DNA of 64,000 bases from Struthidea cinerea (Eukaryota; Chordata; Aves; Passeriformes; Corcoracidae), in the NCBI GenBank assembly GCA_013397865.1, contig VZTI01001286.1:1982424-2046423 (forward strand), in the 5' to 3' direction. How positions within the stretch are numbered: the first letter of the stretch is position 1; the number at the start of each line of letters is the position of its first letter. Both the position numbers and the translations under genes were made by a program. Of this stretch, positions 1-12,599 are shown piece after piece. The notes beneath the pieces are model-generated. The model was not told the origin of the DNA, made no database searches, and was given only the letters and a program-made list of their open reading frames with translations.

Positions 1-2351
1 AAAAGGTTCATTATTCTTAGCTTAATTTAGTGCTTTATCACTTTCTGAGGAAAACCTGTTGTGTTGTAAAGAGAGAGATCATATGAAAAAAAATCTTTCA
101 AAATTATACCAGATCACATATGCCCAGCGATGTGCACAGCAAAGAACGCTTTGTGTTGTCATTTTGTGCTCAGGCTGTATCTGTAACCACCACTGAATTC
201 AGAGTGTCTCTTATCAGTACTACTTCACACTATGCTTTCTAAGGAGTATGCAGAGCACATTGTATCTATTGCGTTTTTTTTGCTTTTCTCCTAATCTTTA
301 ATTGAAATCTTTTTTATTATCAGTATTCATTATAAAGTCGCTTCAGGAAAGATTTCTTCCCCCTTCCCCTATAAATACCTATTAATAGAGTAGTTAGTGT
401 ATTTGTAGATGATAAAACAAAATGAAGCACAGATTCCTCACAGGGAATTCTGCAGGGAGAGCCTTATTGCATGAATGTGAATGAATAGCAGGAAAGATCT
501 TAATTTCCAAAGAGCAAGAATAATATCCAGATTTTCCTCTGCAAAGAAAAGTCACCATTTCAACACTAAATCATAAAAATACAAAGGTGAAAAATAAGTC
601 AAGAGAAACCATCCTTCATAAAAAAGCAGTGCCTGTCAGAATTTGTAAAACTGTATGTATCCTCCCAAAAAATAAGTAGTCTTCCACATACAAATCCTAT
701 AGGATTTAACCTGTGAAATAAAACCAAACCAAAACGAGGCTACAAAATCAGTCAGGCAAGCAACGAACAGGGCACAAATTGTTCACATTGCCACTGAGCA
801 TTAAATGTAGCCAGACTTGGACTTTACTGAGCAAAAAACCTACTGGTTAGGGGGGAAGGGGGGTGTCTCTGTGTGTGTGATCAAAATATTCCATACATTC
901 TCTTTGCCAGGGTAAGATACAAGAAGAGCAAAAATTATCTCGTCGTTGTTTCAAAGGTTATTACTTTAAAATGCACCTTAGACAGCTAAGTAGAGGTCAG
1001 TGAACTTTTCAAAGTGCAGATTTCAAGTGAAACTTATTGTCTAAAACTCACTGAGGTAAAATATTTTCTTTTCACCAAGTGTAATTTGTGGGAGTGAAAT
1101 GCATTGCAGATAGGAGGTATTAACTTAGAACAGCTCACCCAGGCTACAAGCCATGCCAGTAAATGAGATAGTAAAGGGATAACACCTGAAGTTTGTGTAG
1201 GTCTTGCCACTCATTATGACAGGAGTTGGACTGCTTAGATTGGGTCGCAGGTCAATTCGGCATGTCCTATATTACAATAATCAGAGAGAAGAGAAAAAAT
1301 ATGTTTTGCAGATTTCCTAAGTACAGAAAATAGGATTTTGCAGTATGCCACAGACAGGACTAGAGGAGAATACCAGGTCATGAAATTATATTAAACATTA
1401 CCTGGGGTGGAGCAATTGGAATTGTAGCCATGTCCTCTGAACCAGAAAGTACTCAAACCTAGTCGGCTCAGCCTGCATCTCCTATGATTAATACAAATAG
1501 ATGAAAATAGCAGAATTATTCTCGGAGACTTGAGCACTGTTATTTAAAAGTGTTTTAAAGTAATTGGAAAAAAATTGAAATATTTATGTATCGTTATGTC
1601 CCAAGTTCTACAATGTCTGTCCATCAAATTTTCTTCAATGTAGGCTGTTACCTCTTGTGCTTTGTGTATCTGTTGATAGCATCATTATGTTTTTCTTTTC
1701 CTTAAAATGTTTTTTTGCAATCTTCAAAGACATGACATAGAATAGAATAGTTCAAAGGTCTGTAAATATTTTCAACCTGACACATACCTGCATGTTCTGA
1801 AAGAGGGAAATAGTCTGAATGCAATTTTAAAGGTCCACTTCGGCTTTAAAAAAGCTGCAAAATCTTCATATGTTAGATGTTTAATTTGTACTTCTTTAAC
1901 GTGTGAATAATGTTAACCCCAAAGCTTCCATCTCCTTCTTTGTTGCTGTAACTTCCAAAAAAACCCCACAGCTACTCTATATTTTGTAAGAAACAAATTG
2001 TCCTGGTTTGTTCTCTTTTTTTCATTTGAATATGTGGTATTCTGATAGAAAGAACTGTGATTTTATTGGGCTGTCTGTTGGAAATTCACTAGACTGAGAT
2101 TTTTTTTTCCTTTATTCTGACTGCCTAATTAGATATTGAGAATTGTAAGGGCTTAAGATCTTCACACAAAATACAGAACACCACTGTCTACATGTCTACT
2201 ATTGATAAAACAAATTCTAGCAGTTCTAATGTGGAGATGTACAGATGAGTGACAAGGTCAGTCATTTTTATTTCGATAGTCATGGTACTCATAATAGCAT
2301 GTAGTCTTGATTTAGTATAAATATAAAAAAACACTACAAGGGCAGTCAGGA
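1..2351. other. A+T-rich non-coding DNA, no gene seen
   Basis: No open frame longer than about 60 codons and no recognisable protein or RNA gene. The only local structure is a G-rich patch at 850-863 (two runs of six G separated by AA) followed by a short GT run to about 878. Otherwise the sequence looks like unique bird intergenic or intronic DNA. Confidence 0.7.
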
Positions 2352-2487
2352 TCACTGAGAGATAGAGCAGCAGAGAGAGGAAGTGACTTGTTTTAGGACA
2401 TTCAACACTGTCAATGTGTGGAGAAGCAACTCAAGAACGCCAGTTTGGTGCTTAAATTCAGGTGACTCTCCTGGACTTACTCACTGT
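2352..2487 (-). repeat. MIR-like ancient SINE relic
   Basis: Read on the plus strand, this segment follows the antisense of the MIR/CORE-SINE pattern. An ACTGAGA..CAGAGAGAGG block is followed by AAGTGACTTG, an eroded counterpart of the AAGGTCACACAG block, then a TTCAGGTGACTCTCCTGGAC block. All blocks are in the expected order and spacing, but many positions differ, as expected of a repeat older than the bird-mammal split. The match is by memory of the consensus. A chance resemblance or another CORE-SINE family (for example an amniote SINE) is possible. Confidence 0.45.
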
Positions 2488-4099
2488 TATATACTCACAT
2501 GTATATTCACAGTTATTTCCTATTTTAGATACAGTTCTTGATTTGTGCACATAATCCCTTTTATTTCTTTTTTTAGAGCACTGAACATTGAATAATCTTG
2601 CTGACTAGAGTGGCTGCCAAAGCAGCAGATTTTGCAGTAGCTGCAACAGATTGAAAGTGATAATGGTGAAAACTGGAAACTGTAAAGTAAAAGAGGGAAT
2701 AATTCATATAGGGGTAGATGAATGTCACATGCTTTTCATAGCCTATCAAACAGCTGTTATTCAAAATTGCACATATTGATTATTTGAAGCAGTATCCATA
2801 CCAGCTCATTATCGGCTTTTGGACTTGAGCGTATATAGCATTTGTTCAACATTTTCAACCAACGAACAAATTTGTTAAACCGGCAAGGTTTGGATGTGAT
2901 TTACAAACAATGAAAAAGTGAAAATAGTGAAAAGTCATTCACAGTAATAGAACTTCATCCTGCTACAAAACCCTTTGACACTTCTTATATTGAAAAACAC
3001 TGATGAAAAATTGAGTTGTCGTTTTTCCCATTTTGCCTTTCTTCCCCCCACCTTCTGAGCAGTTAAAAATACATAAGTCATAGAATACATTTTGAAGCCT
3101 GAAATTTGAATAAATAAAAGGTACAACAGACAGAAATGAACAAGCTGTGTTTGCAATGATGCTGAGCACGTGGAACCACGTTTATTAGTCTTTCTGTGAA
3201 GGCCGTTTATTCACAAAGTGGTTAATATTAGGTTTTTTAAGATAGTTTATCTATTTATGCAGAAGAGTAGATAATTTTGGGTGTTAAATTTATTTCTTTT
3301 GTTACCATGTATTAAAGGGTTCCTAAAGTCTAGTTCTAAAAGGATTGTGCAAAAACACATCAGGAAAAGGGAAAATATGAAGTTATAGGATTTTTCCAAC
3401 ACTGCCATATTTTACTGTCGCCCTGCATTTTGCAGTTCTTCAGCTTGAAATCTCTGTAAGTAGTTTCTCACGCACTTTCTGTAAACATACTCATGTTTTG
3501 CTAACCGTGCCTGGATTGTTTTGCATTCCTTTGCTAGGACTTTGTATGATAAACATTTCCATTGACCAGTGAGATTGAGAAAAAGAAATCTTCATCCTCC
3601 AATCCACAGTGGTTTCTAAGATCATATAAAATAAATGACAGAGGGCAGGGATCAGGCTTTTCTGGCCTCGCTGCCCTGGCTGCTTTTGACCTGACAAGCT
3701 GCGTGCTGCGTGCTTATTTCATGTCCGAAAAAGCGATATTTTACAGATCTGTAGGCAGCAAAATATGGCAATCAAATTTTTGAAGTGTTACCAGATAATC
3801 AAAAGTTATCCACTGACTACCTACATCCAGTTGTCTGAAAAAATTATAGTTGGGTATAAGTTTTATGTGCCTTAGTATTGAGAAAATATTGCTTTTCAAG
3901 AAAATTTAAAGAAACATACATAAAAATACTCTAGAGGCCATCTGATCCTACCCAAATCAGAATTAAATACAATTATGTCATTCCTGAAACCTGTTTGCTT
4001 AACCATCTTCCTAACAACTTTCAGTAATGGAAAGCTAGACATACCATGCATCATTTTTCCCCTTAATATTGAATTTGTATTTTCCATGTTCCAACCCAA
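2488..4099. other. Non-coding DNA, no gene seen
   Basis: A+T-rich unique sequence. Short open frames occur on both strands but none shows a protein domain, and most overlap others in opposite frames. Nothing repeated is visible by eye. Confidence 0.65.
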
Positions 4100-4303
4100 A
4101 AGAAGAAAAATTTCTTCACAGGAAGGGTGGTCAGGCATTAGAACAGGCTGCCCAGGGAAATGGTTGAGTCACCAACCCTTGGATGTATTTAAAAAACTGT
4201 AGGTGTGGCACTTAGGGACATGATTTAGTGGTGGACTTGGCAACTTAACAGTTGGACTCAATGATCTTAAAGGTCTTTTCGAACTTAAATGATTCTATGA
4301 TTC
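4100..4303 (+). mobile_element. CR1 LINE, 5'-truncated 3' end
   Basis: About 200 bases of the CR1 3' untranslated region. It begins near the AGAAGAAAAATTTCTTCACA block, runs through GGTGG..CAGGC..AGAACAGGCTGCCCAGGG and the TGGACTCAATGATCTTAAAGG block, and ends in the CR1 terminal repeat GATTCTATGATTC at 4291-4303. No ORF2 sequence remains. Severe 5' truncation is typical of CR1, whose reverse transcription starts at the 3' end and usually stops early. It lacks a poly(A) tail, as CR1 does. Moderate divergence suggests an old copy with no activity. Confidence 0.9.
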
Positions 4304-6037
4304 AAACCCTTTTCTCAACTTTTTCACATTGGAAATGGTTAGCAGCACACTCTTCCTCTGCATCTTCATTGGAGGTATATGAAGACTACTACAAAAGTTC
4401 CTTTACCTTCTCTTTTGCTAAGCAGTTCCATGTCTTCCATTTATTTTTTTGTTTATTTTTCTCTTAGGTCAAATTTTCTGCCCTACTGGTTAGCCATAAG
4501 TAGGTGCACATTTTGTTTCCTGGTGTGACTTCCTATTATTAAGTAGAAAAAAGTTTTTCCATACTCCTTTCAGATATAACTGTTATATCTCCACCAAGCT
4601 GGAAGGTCAGGGTTTCTTTTCTTTTCTTTTTTTTTTTTTTCCAATGATTCGATACAGTTGACATTTACATGGTTGTGATCTCTAGTCAATGTCTTTTACT
4701 CCATTTTTTCCCAAATTGCTAAGCAGATGAATCAAAGTTGGTCAGGTTTCCTGAATTTTGATGTTAGGGCTGGAGCTGTGGCTTTTTATCTGTACCAGAA
4801 AACTCTTAGCACATTTTTATCTGTATTTTCCAGTGCTTAAGAGGATGCTAAAAACATGCCAAATGTCATATGGCAGTTGACATTCATTCTGAATGTCTGA
4901 ATGTCTTCCAACACGCAACACAATACTTCAGTTTTACTGTTTAGTGTTCTGTTAGTTGTACATTTATGTTGACATTTTTTACAGTGTGCCCTGTAGAACA
5001 AGATTTCTCTGTTTATTACATCTGGATGTACTCAATATATTGCCTAACACAGAAAGATACAATAACTTCGGGGGCATGTGGGTGTTTTATGTACTACCAA
5101 AATACAAGGTAACAGGAACTGATTAATATATTTGAACTACATAATTACTTAAAAATAAAGGGATTACCTTTATGACACTATTTTTAAATTGCTAAACTTA
5201 TACTACAGGATTAAATAAATAGTACATGAATTAATGACAAGTATATGCCTATTTCCAAAATTGGTTAAAAAAAATATCATTGTTAACATTAAAACATCTC
5301 TGAGCTGAGGGCATGTGTTTTCTTTCAAATAGTCTTTAGCACTGCTTTTACCATTTCAAAGCTAACTCTGCAACTTTAGCCTTTCCTAATGCTCTGCTAC
5401 GTTTCTACCAGCTCAAAAGGGATGCAACCACATCTGGTAGCCAATTACCAGCAGCATCCTAAATGAGACAGATGTCCTGGGTCCTAAATCCTAAGATCAT
5501 CTTTGAAATCAGGTCTTCAATGACTTCAGGTATTTGGCACTGCTGCTTTCTTCCCAGCTGAAATAAAATTCCAATTTACTTTCCTCTTTAGATCTGCACA
5601 GGAAATGACTCTACATCAAATTGTTATGATCAGGGAAGATATTGCTTGCAGCAGTCTCTCACAGGTTTCAAAATGACTCAGAGGGATTGAGCAGCTATAT
5701 GTATGTCACCAGTAAAGGAAAAGGGGAGAAACAAAAAAGAAGAAGAAATGAACAATTTGTAACTTTTGATGGAAGTAAATTTGCAAATAACAACAAAAGA
5801 CAAATGGAAAATAAACAGAGTGCTTATTTCTGAGGTGGAGACAAAATGCATTTGAAATGTTACTGCAGATAGTAGAACTGCATGTTTATAAATAACACTT
5901 TCAAAGTTATATCCCTTCTTACAGGCTAACTCATTTAGCATTTCTTTTTAATAAAGATGTGAAAATGTTACTGAGAATTTTAATGGAGCTAATAATGGAG
6001 ATAATAATGAATTTCAACACTTTTCATACCAGTTGTA
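4304..6037. other. Non-coding DNA with a T-rich tract
   Basis: No gene seen. A pyrimidine tract (CTTTT units running into a long T run) lies at 4613-4640. The remainder is A+T-rich and unique. Open frames near 5642-5941 on opposite strands overlap one another and have low-complexity K/R/N-rich or F/S-rich translations, as expected of chance frames. Confidence 0.65.
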
Positions 6038-6092
6038 GTCCATACTCAATTGCATTTTTATATCATACTCAATTGCAGTCCATAGCAATTGC
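6038..6092. repeat. Short imperfect direct repeat
   Basis: CATACTCAATTGCA occurs at 6041-6054 and again exactly at 6064-6077. A third partial copy (GTCCATAGCAATTGC) follows from 6078. The first copy is also preceded by GTC. This is a local duplication of about 23 bases with decay and has no known function. Confidence 0.85.
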
Positions 6093-6659
6093 TTAAGAAT
6101 TTTCAATGAAATTCCCTCAAAAAAGATAATTCAGAAATATGAAAGATAGAAAATTTAACAAGATGCTTATGTTTAACATGAAACCTTACACAAACTTTAT
6201 ATAAAGGAAAGATCTGTTTCCTCAAATGATGATTACACCCCATTTTCACATAATTTTTAAATTTGCAAATTTTAATGATTTTTTTCTCATTTTGGCACTT
6301 GCAAAGTTGTACATATTTCGTGTCAAAGTGAGTTTATACTCTTCAGAATCTTTGATTCTTCACTGGAGATTTGTCAGAATCCTTCTTACTACCTTTTCCA
6401 AATGAAGCTGTGTCATTTACCATGAGGATTGCTACTTCAGTTGTTTATTAACAACTATAATGTACTTGTGCATGAATTCCACTTATGCAAAACTGACATT
6501 AAAAGGCCTTATTTTTATTGACGTTTTTTGAATGGCACATGGTGTGTATGGCACTGCACTGTACTGTACAGATACTGTACTACTACTGTGTTGATAAAGC
6601 TCCTTGTTCACTAACTCACCCTTTTTTCCTGCAACACTGCATTATTTGAGTTTACAAAA

Positions 6660-7010
6660 TGATGGTGCTGTGATAAACCGGCACTCAGTCTCCATACAGT
6701 CAGAGCTCCCTTATACGATACTCCCACACAAGAAAAGGCAATACGTCTCCTCTGCAGGAAATTTTTCACAGCGTTTCTGTGGTACAAAAGGTGTTCTCGT
6801 GTAACAACACTGCCACGAAGCCATCTGCTCCTTAGGTACCCAGGAGTCACGATTGCAGCCTGCGAAGGGAGGCTTGTGCTCACCAGGGCTGTACAATGGA
6901 AGACATGATCCTTGGGAAAATGCGTGCCTCACTCTAACATCTGAAATACTCCATTTGGTTGATAAAGCTGATGTGATCTGTCAGAGGAAATCGGGAGAGG
7001 CTTCAAGCCT
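6660..7010. promoter_or_regulatory. CpG-dense patch, possible regulatory element
   Basis: I count ten CpG dinucleotides between about 6660 and 7010 (roughly one per 35 bases), whereas neighbouring stretches often go more than 150 bases without one. Base composition is also more even than in the flanks. The patch is not a classical CpG island by length or G+C. Possible explanations are an unmethylated regulatory element, a selectively conserved segment, or the remnant of a recent insertion not yet depleted of CpG. Overlapping open frames occur on both strands here (for example 6611-6883 minus and 6853-7092 plus), but none resembles a known protein. Regulatory function is inference. Confidence 0.3.
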
Positions 7011-7100
7011 TGTCCAAAATCCTGCTACTCTCTCTGCAGGTGTTGCAGTGACTGATGCTTGTCAGACAGGACTCCTAAGACTGTGGCTCTAAGTATTACA

Positions 7101-8690
7101 GTGTTTCTCCCAAGAGCAACTACAGCTTCTGAGTGCCTTAGGTCCCCTAACTTTTTTTTGAAAGAGAGTTCTTCCAAGAGAAGGTCTGTGCACATCATTT
7201 TACCTAGACTTATCCACTGCTTCTGGGGATGACTGAGGAACAGTTATCAGGTTCATACACTCCCACCTCGAGTAGAGGATTGAAGGATGGAAACAGTTAT
7301 GAAAAATTAAACATAATCATAATACTAGATTATATTCAGCTTGAACTTCTTTCACAGATGCTTCAGAGTCCCAATTGAAAAATCACTGTTTGTATGTCCC
7401 ATGCCTGCAAGCTAACTTCCTTAGGACAGAAAGAAGCTTGTAGCAGTGCTGGTGACCAGATTGTGCCCACGGGGCTATCCCAGTCTGGGACAGTTCTTTG
7501 TCCAGTTTTTTCTTTGATATGATCTCTTAGCTATGTGCACCAGCTTAGAGATATGACACACTGCAGAGAATTTTTGCCAGAGGCACTTTCTCAGTTCTAG
7601 GGGGCAAATTCATCTCCCTCTTCCCCTCTCTTTCTATTTCTTGTTATACAAAGTTATGCCTCTAATGTTTTTCCATATGTGTGGATTCTGAGCCTCCCTT
7701 GTCTTCAAAAATGGAGATTTATGTTTAGCACTAATTCATGTATCTTAATATTTTATACTTCTTCCACGGTCTTATTTTCCTTCTGAAGCAGATGTTTCAG
7801 AAGTGATTCCAATGCTTCACAGGTTCCACCCTCACTACTGATGCACTCAGAGAGTTCGACAGTGCTGAACAACTTTTCAGTTTCTAATAGATGCTACAGA
7901 AGATACCTGGGGGCAGAGCATATCACTAGAGGCTGCTTAAAGCTTTGCTCCATCTCCTTCCTACTGCTCCTAACTCTTGTTCAAGGGCTTTGTTTATCAT
8001 AACATGGTACCACTTGACTCACTTAAAAGGTCATTCATTGCTGCAGAGCTGTGCTAGAAGAACGACATACTGTAACTTTTTAAAAGACGTGTAGGAAATA
8101 TTGCTGACAGTCTTGTTTTCACTTGTGCCCCAAAAAGATCCTGTGTCTGTTCCTCTGGCTTGGAGAAATATGACCAGGGCTGTTGGCATATCAGCTGCCA
8201 TTACTTGAGTACACCACTGACAGACAAAGCCATAATTTTAAATATATGGTATAAAAAAATTTTCATATTATGGTACATGAGTAAACTGAAGGTTATATAT
8301 CACAATTTATGAGAGTGAATTTCGTAAAATTTGTTTTCTTTTACATTTTTGCTGCATAGATCATGTCACTGAATGATTTCTCTTTGCATTTAATCTTTAC
8401 TTTCTTTTTTCCCCCGTATTTGTTCCTAAAATTAAAATTGATTTTGAACAATCCGTCAGTGCACTAGTTTTTCTGACGTCATTCCCACTCTTTCCCTTCT
8501 ATAGACAGCTAGCTTTTTGCAGATCTTTTCAGAGAGGCTTTGTCATTCTGATGTTTTCCTCTTAAGGTATTAAGAAGTAAGTGATTATTCTTTAAAAGTG
8601 TATAGGAAGGCCAGCATTCAAAGACTGAAGTGCTCCATACTAAATAGGCACTGTCTTTATGTATTTCAACCGTACATAAAATACGAGTAT
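7101..8690. other. Non-coding DNA, no gene seen
   Basis: Unique sequence of mixed composition with no open frame above 60 codons and no repeat recognised on either strand. Confidence 0.65.
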
Positions 8691-8699
8691 GTCAATCTC

Positions 8700-9750
8700 C
8701 ATATTGATTTCTTCTGTTGCAAATTCTGAACAATAAATACTATTTTCCACTGAATATCTCAGCACCATAAGTACTGTTTTATTGGCTTATGCGTTCTTTA
8801 TTGTTTATTTACATATTTTAACCTTTTTAGTCTTTAAAATTTAGAAGATAATATTAAAACCATCTAAATTTCCTTATCAGAACAAATAGATACGTGAAAA
8901 CCAAGAATTATAAATAACTAATTTAATAATTTTACAGAATTACTAGCAATATAACTTGTAGAAATTGGATTTCCTAGTTTTAAAATAAACACAAAACTTT
9001 AATTGAAGCATCCACAAATTATATTAGATCAGAAAAAAAAAATCTTAGGAATTCCAAGAACCATTCCATTTCTAAAACATGAAAGGTCTGACTAGATAAA
9101 GTAATTAAAACTTCTATTAGGAAAGGAAACTATTACTTTAAAACAAGAAAAATCAGATTAAAATTTTGCATATAAAGTTATTTGAAGAAAATACTGGCAA
9201 TTTACTTAATATACACTGTACTGCAAATTATCAAGAAATTCACATTTTTAGTATGTCTATTTATATTCATAGCTTGGCTAATATAAGAAATAAAGTATAT
9301 CACTGTCAGTTTTCTTACAGATTTGTTTATTATTACTGATTAGGTAATCCTAAGGAAAATATAATTTAAAGAAAATGAGATTTTGAAAAATAATGCATGT
9401 ATGCAGGAATTCAAACTCTTCGAATATATATTATTTTGTATTTTATTGATATACCCAGTTTGAAAACGAAAAATGGAAACTATCATATTCATATAAAAGA
9501 AAAATTACAAGTGTTTGGCTTTTATGCTCAACCTAAGACATGAATTCAATATAAATTCTACATTTTCTCTGAAATACATTAAATTTAATTCAGCAATTAA
9601 ATTCATTTAAGCAGTATTTTAACCCTATTACAAAATCTAATACCACATTGATTTAAAAATGCTGGATTTTTTATCATAACATGCTACATCATTTACACCA
9701 GGTAATTTTGAATGTATTTCAGTTTTTCAAAGGAGAAAAATAAAGACTAC
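8700..9750. other. Extremely A+T-rich kilobase
   Basis: Sample lines counted by hand in this interval are about 18-25% G+C, well below the rest of the window. It contains many TTTAAT, AATAAA-like and TATTAT-type strings and no open frame of note on either strand. Such stretches often act as matrix-attachment or easily unwound DNA, or simply reflect mutation bias in gene deserts. Nothing seen here distinguishes these. Confidence 0.6.
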
Positions 9751-10011
9751 ATTTGTGCCTAAAGTGCTTATAAAAGTTTTCCTTTTCAGCCCACATTGTT
9801 GTAAAGGAAAAGATTATCCTTTTCTTACAATTTCTACATGGTGACATATTTCTTGTTGAAAGCACAAGCATGAAAATTAGTTTTCTACAATGTTCTAGCT
9901 TGGCTATAGACCTAAAGGACTTTTCCTTGTTTTTGCAAGTATTTTGTATAGAAAGTATCCCATTTTTCTTGGAAGCGTTGTAAGATCTTCAAGTTATTAT
10001 TGCTATTATTT

Positions 10012-10170
10012 ACAGATTCATGGATTGTAAAATCGGAGGGGACCATTAAGCCTCTGGATTGACATCCTGTGTAAAAACAATATTCAGATTTACTCAGATA
10101 TCTCTGATATGAAGTCAGTAACTAAGACCTGTCTACTTTGAAGGCATTCCAGCCTGGAAAGAACAAGTAC
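10012..10170 (-). mobile_element. Ancient CR1-type LINE 3' relic
   Basis: The plus strand reads as the antisense of an old CR1 3' end. A CAGATTCATGGATTGTAAAAT terminus precedes a GGAGGGGACCATTAAG block, a GACATCCTGTGTAAAA block, and then CAGTAACTAAGACCTGTCTA and AAGGCATTCCAGCC in the expected order. This is the pattern of old sauropsid CR1 subfamilies also common in turtles and crocodilians, not of the young bird subfamilies. Divergence is high and the inner boundary uncertain. Confidence 0.6.
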
Positions 10171-10642
10171 AAACATTTGATCCCATAGTTACAATATTAA
10201 ATATATGGATGAATATAAAAAGGGAAGAAGGAAGAAGAATGGAGGAGAAAGGCAAATTTGGGCTGTTAAAGCAAGTTTCACAATTTCCTGACTTCTGTTT
10301 ATGACATCTCTGGACCATCAGTAGTCAACATGACCATTGTTGGTTCTCTATAATGTAGAACAAGGTCAAGCAGGTCCTGGCCCAGAAAACCCCAGAATTT
10401 CAGATTCCTGAAATTGGTAGAACATGCAATTTCCTCTTATGACAACCCCTATATGGACATTGTACACACATGAGAGGGTCTTGCCTTTCAAGCCAGTGGA
10501 GAAGGGATGCTATGCCAAAGAACTGTGCCACCACTTGTGCCATTCTTTCCCTTTGACTCATCAGTGCTCTAGTTTGATTTTAAAGAGTTTAAACTAACAT
10601 TTTGGTTTGTTTATTTATAAGGGTTGCTTGACAATTTTCTCA
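10171..10642. other. Non-coding DNA, no gene seen
   Basis: Unique sequence. A 61-codon minus-strand frame at 10133-10318 has no recognisable domain and probably starts inside the CR1 relic. Confidence 0.6.
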
Positions 10643-10667
10643 CCTTTACAACTTTACAACTTTACAA
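10643..10667. repeat. Three-copy 8-bp tandem repeat
   Basis: CTTTACAA is repeated three times in tandem with perfect identity. This minor slippage product may be polymorphic. Confidence 0.85.
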
Positions 10668-10886
10668 AGATTTTTTAGCTTGCTGTATTCAGATAGTACT
10701 AAACCCTAGGAATACGCACTGTTGTATCTACCAAGTAAAAAACAGAGAAATCAATGATAAATATGTGGAAAAACAAGAGTGTCATGGCATGCCAACATTT
10801 CAATTTCTGCTTGGTCTGATGATATCATGTCAGTCATTTAATTTTTACACAGCATGAGCAAGTTAAGACAAAGCAAAAGGACAGTG

Positions 10887-10914
10887 TTGCAAGAGCAATA
10901 TTGCAAGAGCAATA
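10887..10914. repeat. Perfect 14-bp tandem duplication
   Basis: TTGCAAGAGCAATA occurs twice in direct succession without a mismatch (10887-10900 and 10901-10914), indicating a recent local duplication. Confidence 0.92.
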
Positions 10915-12590
10915 CTCTCTTCCTTATATTCTTTATTTTATTTCACATTTATTTCACTGTCATATGAAAGAAACAACTTAATGAATAGTAGAATATCTTT
11001 TCTGGTTCTTCCCTTCATCTAAGATTGTTTATTAATTTTTATTTCTTATATATTATTCATCAAAGTGCTCTGTTATTTAAAGTTGCATTTGAGGGAACAT
11101 ACTAAAGCCAAGAATAAATTCTTCAAAGTGGAAGTTTGGACCTGTTTTGTAAATAGCTATTTATAGAAGCTGTTTCATTTCTAACCACTAGTTCATCCAG
11201 AAATTCAATTTTCAAGTTACTTATGCTTTTTTCAATTAATTAAATGACAATCTTTCCCACTTAATCTGATTTCCTTTTCAAAATCTAAATATTAGCTATA
11301 TGTTCATCAATTATTTATTCTAAAATGTATAATTTTGTATTGTTCACACATGGAAAAAAATTGGTGTATGAAGTAGATTTTCCAGTCACCTAGAAGAAAT
11401 GGACTCACAGCATTCATTGTTATATACCGTTATTTGAAATAATAAAAATAACTTGAATTATAATTAAAATCTTTCTCTGAAGGTTTATATTTACATGAGG
11501 TATTCAAATCTCTTATGAACTGACTCCCAGTGTGTCAGGACTCCCACAATTTTTGCAAACGAAAAGTGAGAAAGGTATTGTGTGAATTGTCTGAATCCTG
11601 CAAGATTAAGTGATGATCTAAGCGCAGATCGAATATTATCCTTACTTAAACCATAGAATTAAGTAGCTGAGATTCAATGGCCATATAATCCCTCAACATA
11701 CAGACTGCATGTGGGGTGAAAGAAAAGTTTGATTCCCTCAAATTCATAACAATCATTCTGTTTATAAGCATTGCAAGGGGCAGAGATCAGCTCCCTAAGA
11801 ATAAAAATGACACCATCAGCATCTGACTTACAGGTATGGAAAAATACCAAGCTTATATCCAAACCTACAAACAATTATTCACCTGCCTGATTTTACGCAG
11901 GTCACGCTTCATCACCTTTGGTCAGGAACCGCTTGCTACTGCTGCCCTAAGGACTATTTATTGCAGTGACTGTCCTCTGTCCATGACAGCTTTCCTGCTT
12001 TATAACATCAAACTCTTTCTTATTGGTATTTAGAGGAAGTGACTTTCCTTTTCCATGCTAATCTTTAAAAAACAAAATCTGTCTTTCAGTGCAGGTTCGT
12101 GAGATTTGACAGGGTGTACCAGATGCTAAGGACATCATGTGTTACTCGCTGCCAGAGACTTATTTCTGTGGATGCCTAGAAAGCATGGCTGTTCAGTCTA
12201 ATACAGTCTCTTAGGACTAACAAAGTGAAACTGGACTTGTTTTGAGCACACCTGTTTCCAAACTGACTCCTGCCACTTTGCAACTTATTTTCCAATCCCT
12301 GATTCACCAGGCTAATCTTGCAAAATCCTCAATGATTTGCTGAAAAGCACTGAAAAAAACCATAGGGTTCTTTAGATTTTTTTTTCCCCATTTCAAATGT
12401 AACAACTCGTAATAAGGACCTTGACCCTATACATTCCATTTTGGAACACAAAGCCATTACCAGGCCAAAGCAGCAGCTCGAAGTAAATAGAAGCACCTGA
12501 AATAATTTCTTTCTCTGTGTTTCTGGCTCCTGCGCCTAAAGCCTTTAACACGGGAACAGTGTGTGTCATTTCAGCCAATTGCAGGTTTTG
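10915..12590. other. Non-coding DNA, no gene seen
   Basis: A+T-rich unique sequence. Frames at 11674-11874 (minus) and 11836-12033 (plus) are short, overlap at their ends and match nothing I know. No repeat recognised. Confidence 0.6.
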
Positions 12591-12599
12591 CTCCGATTA

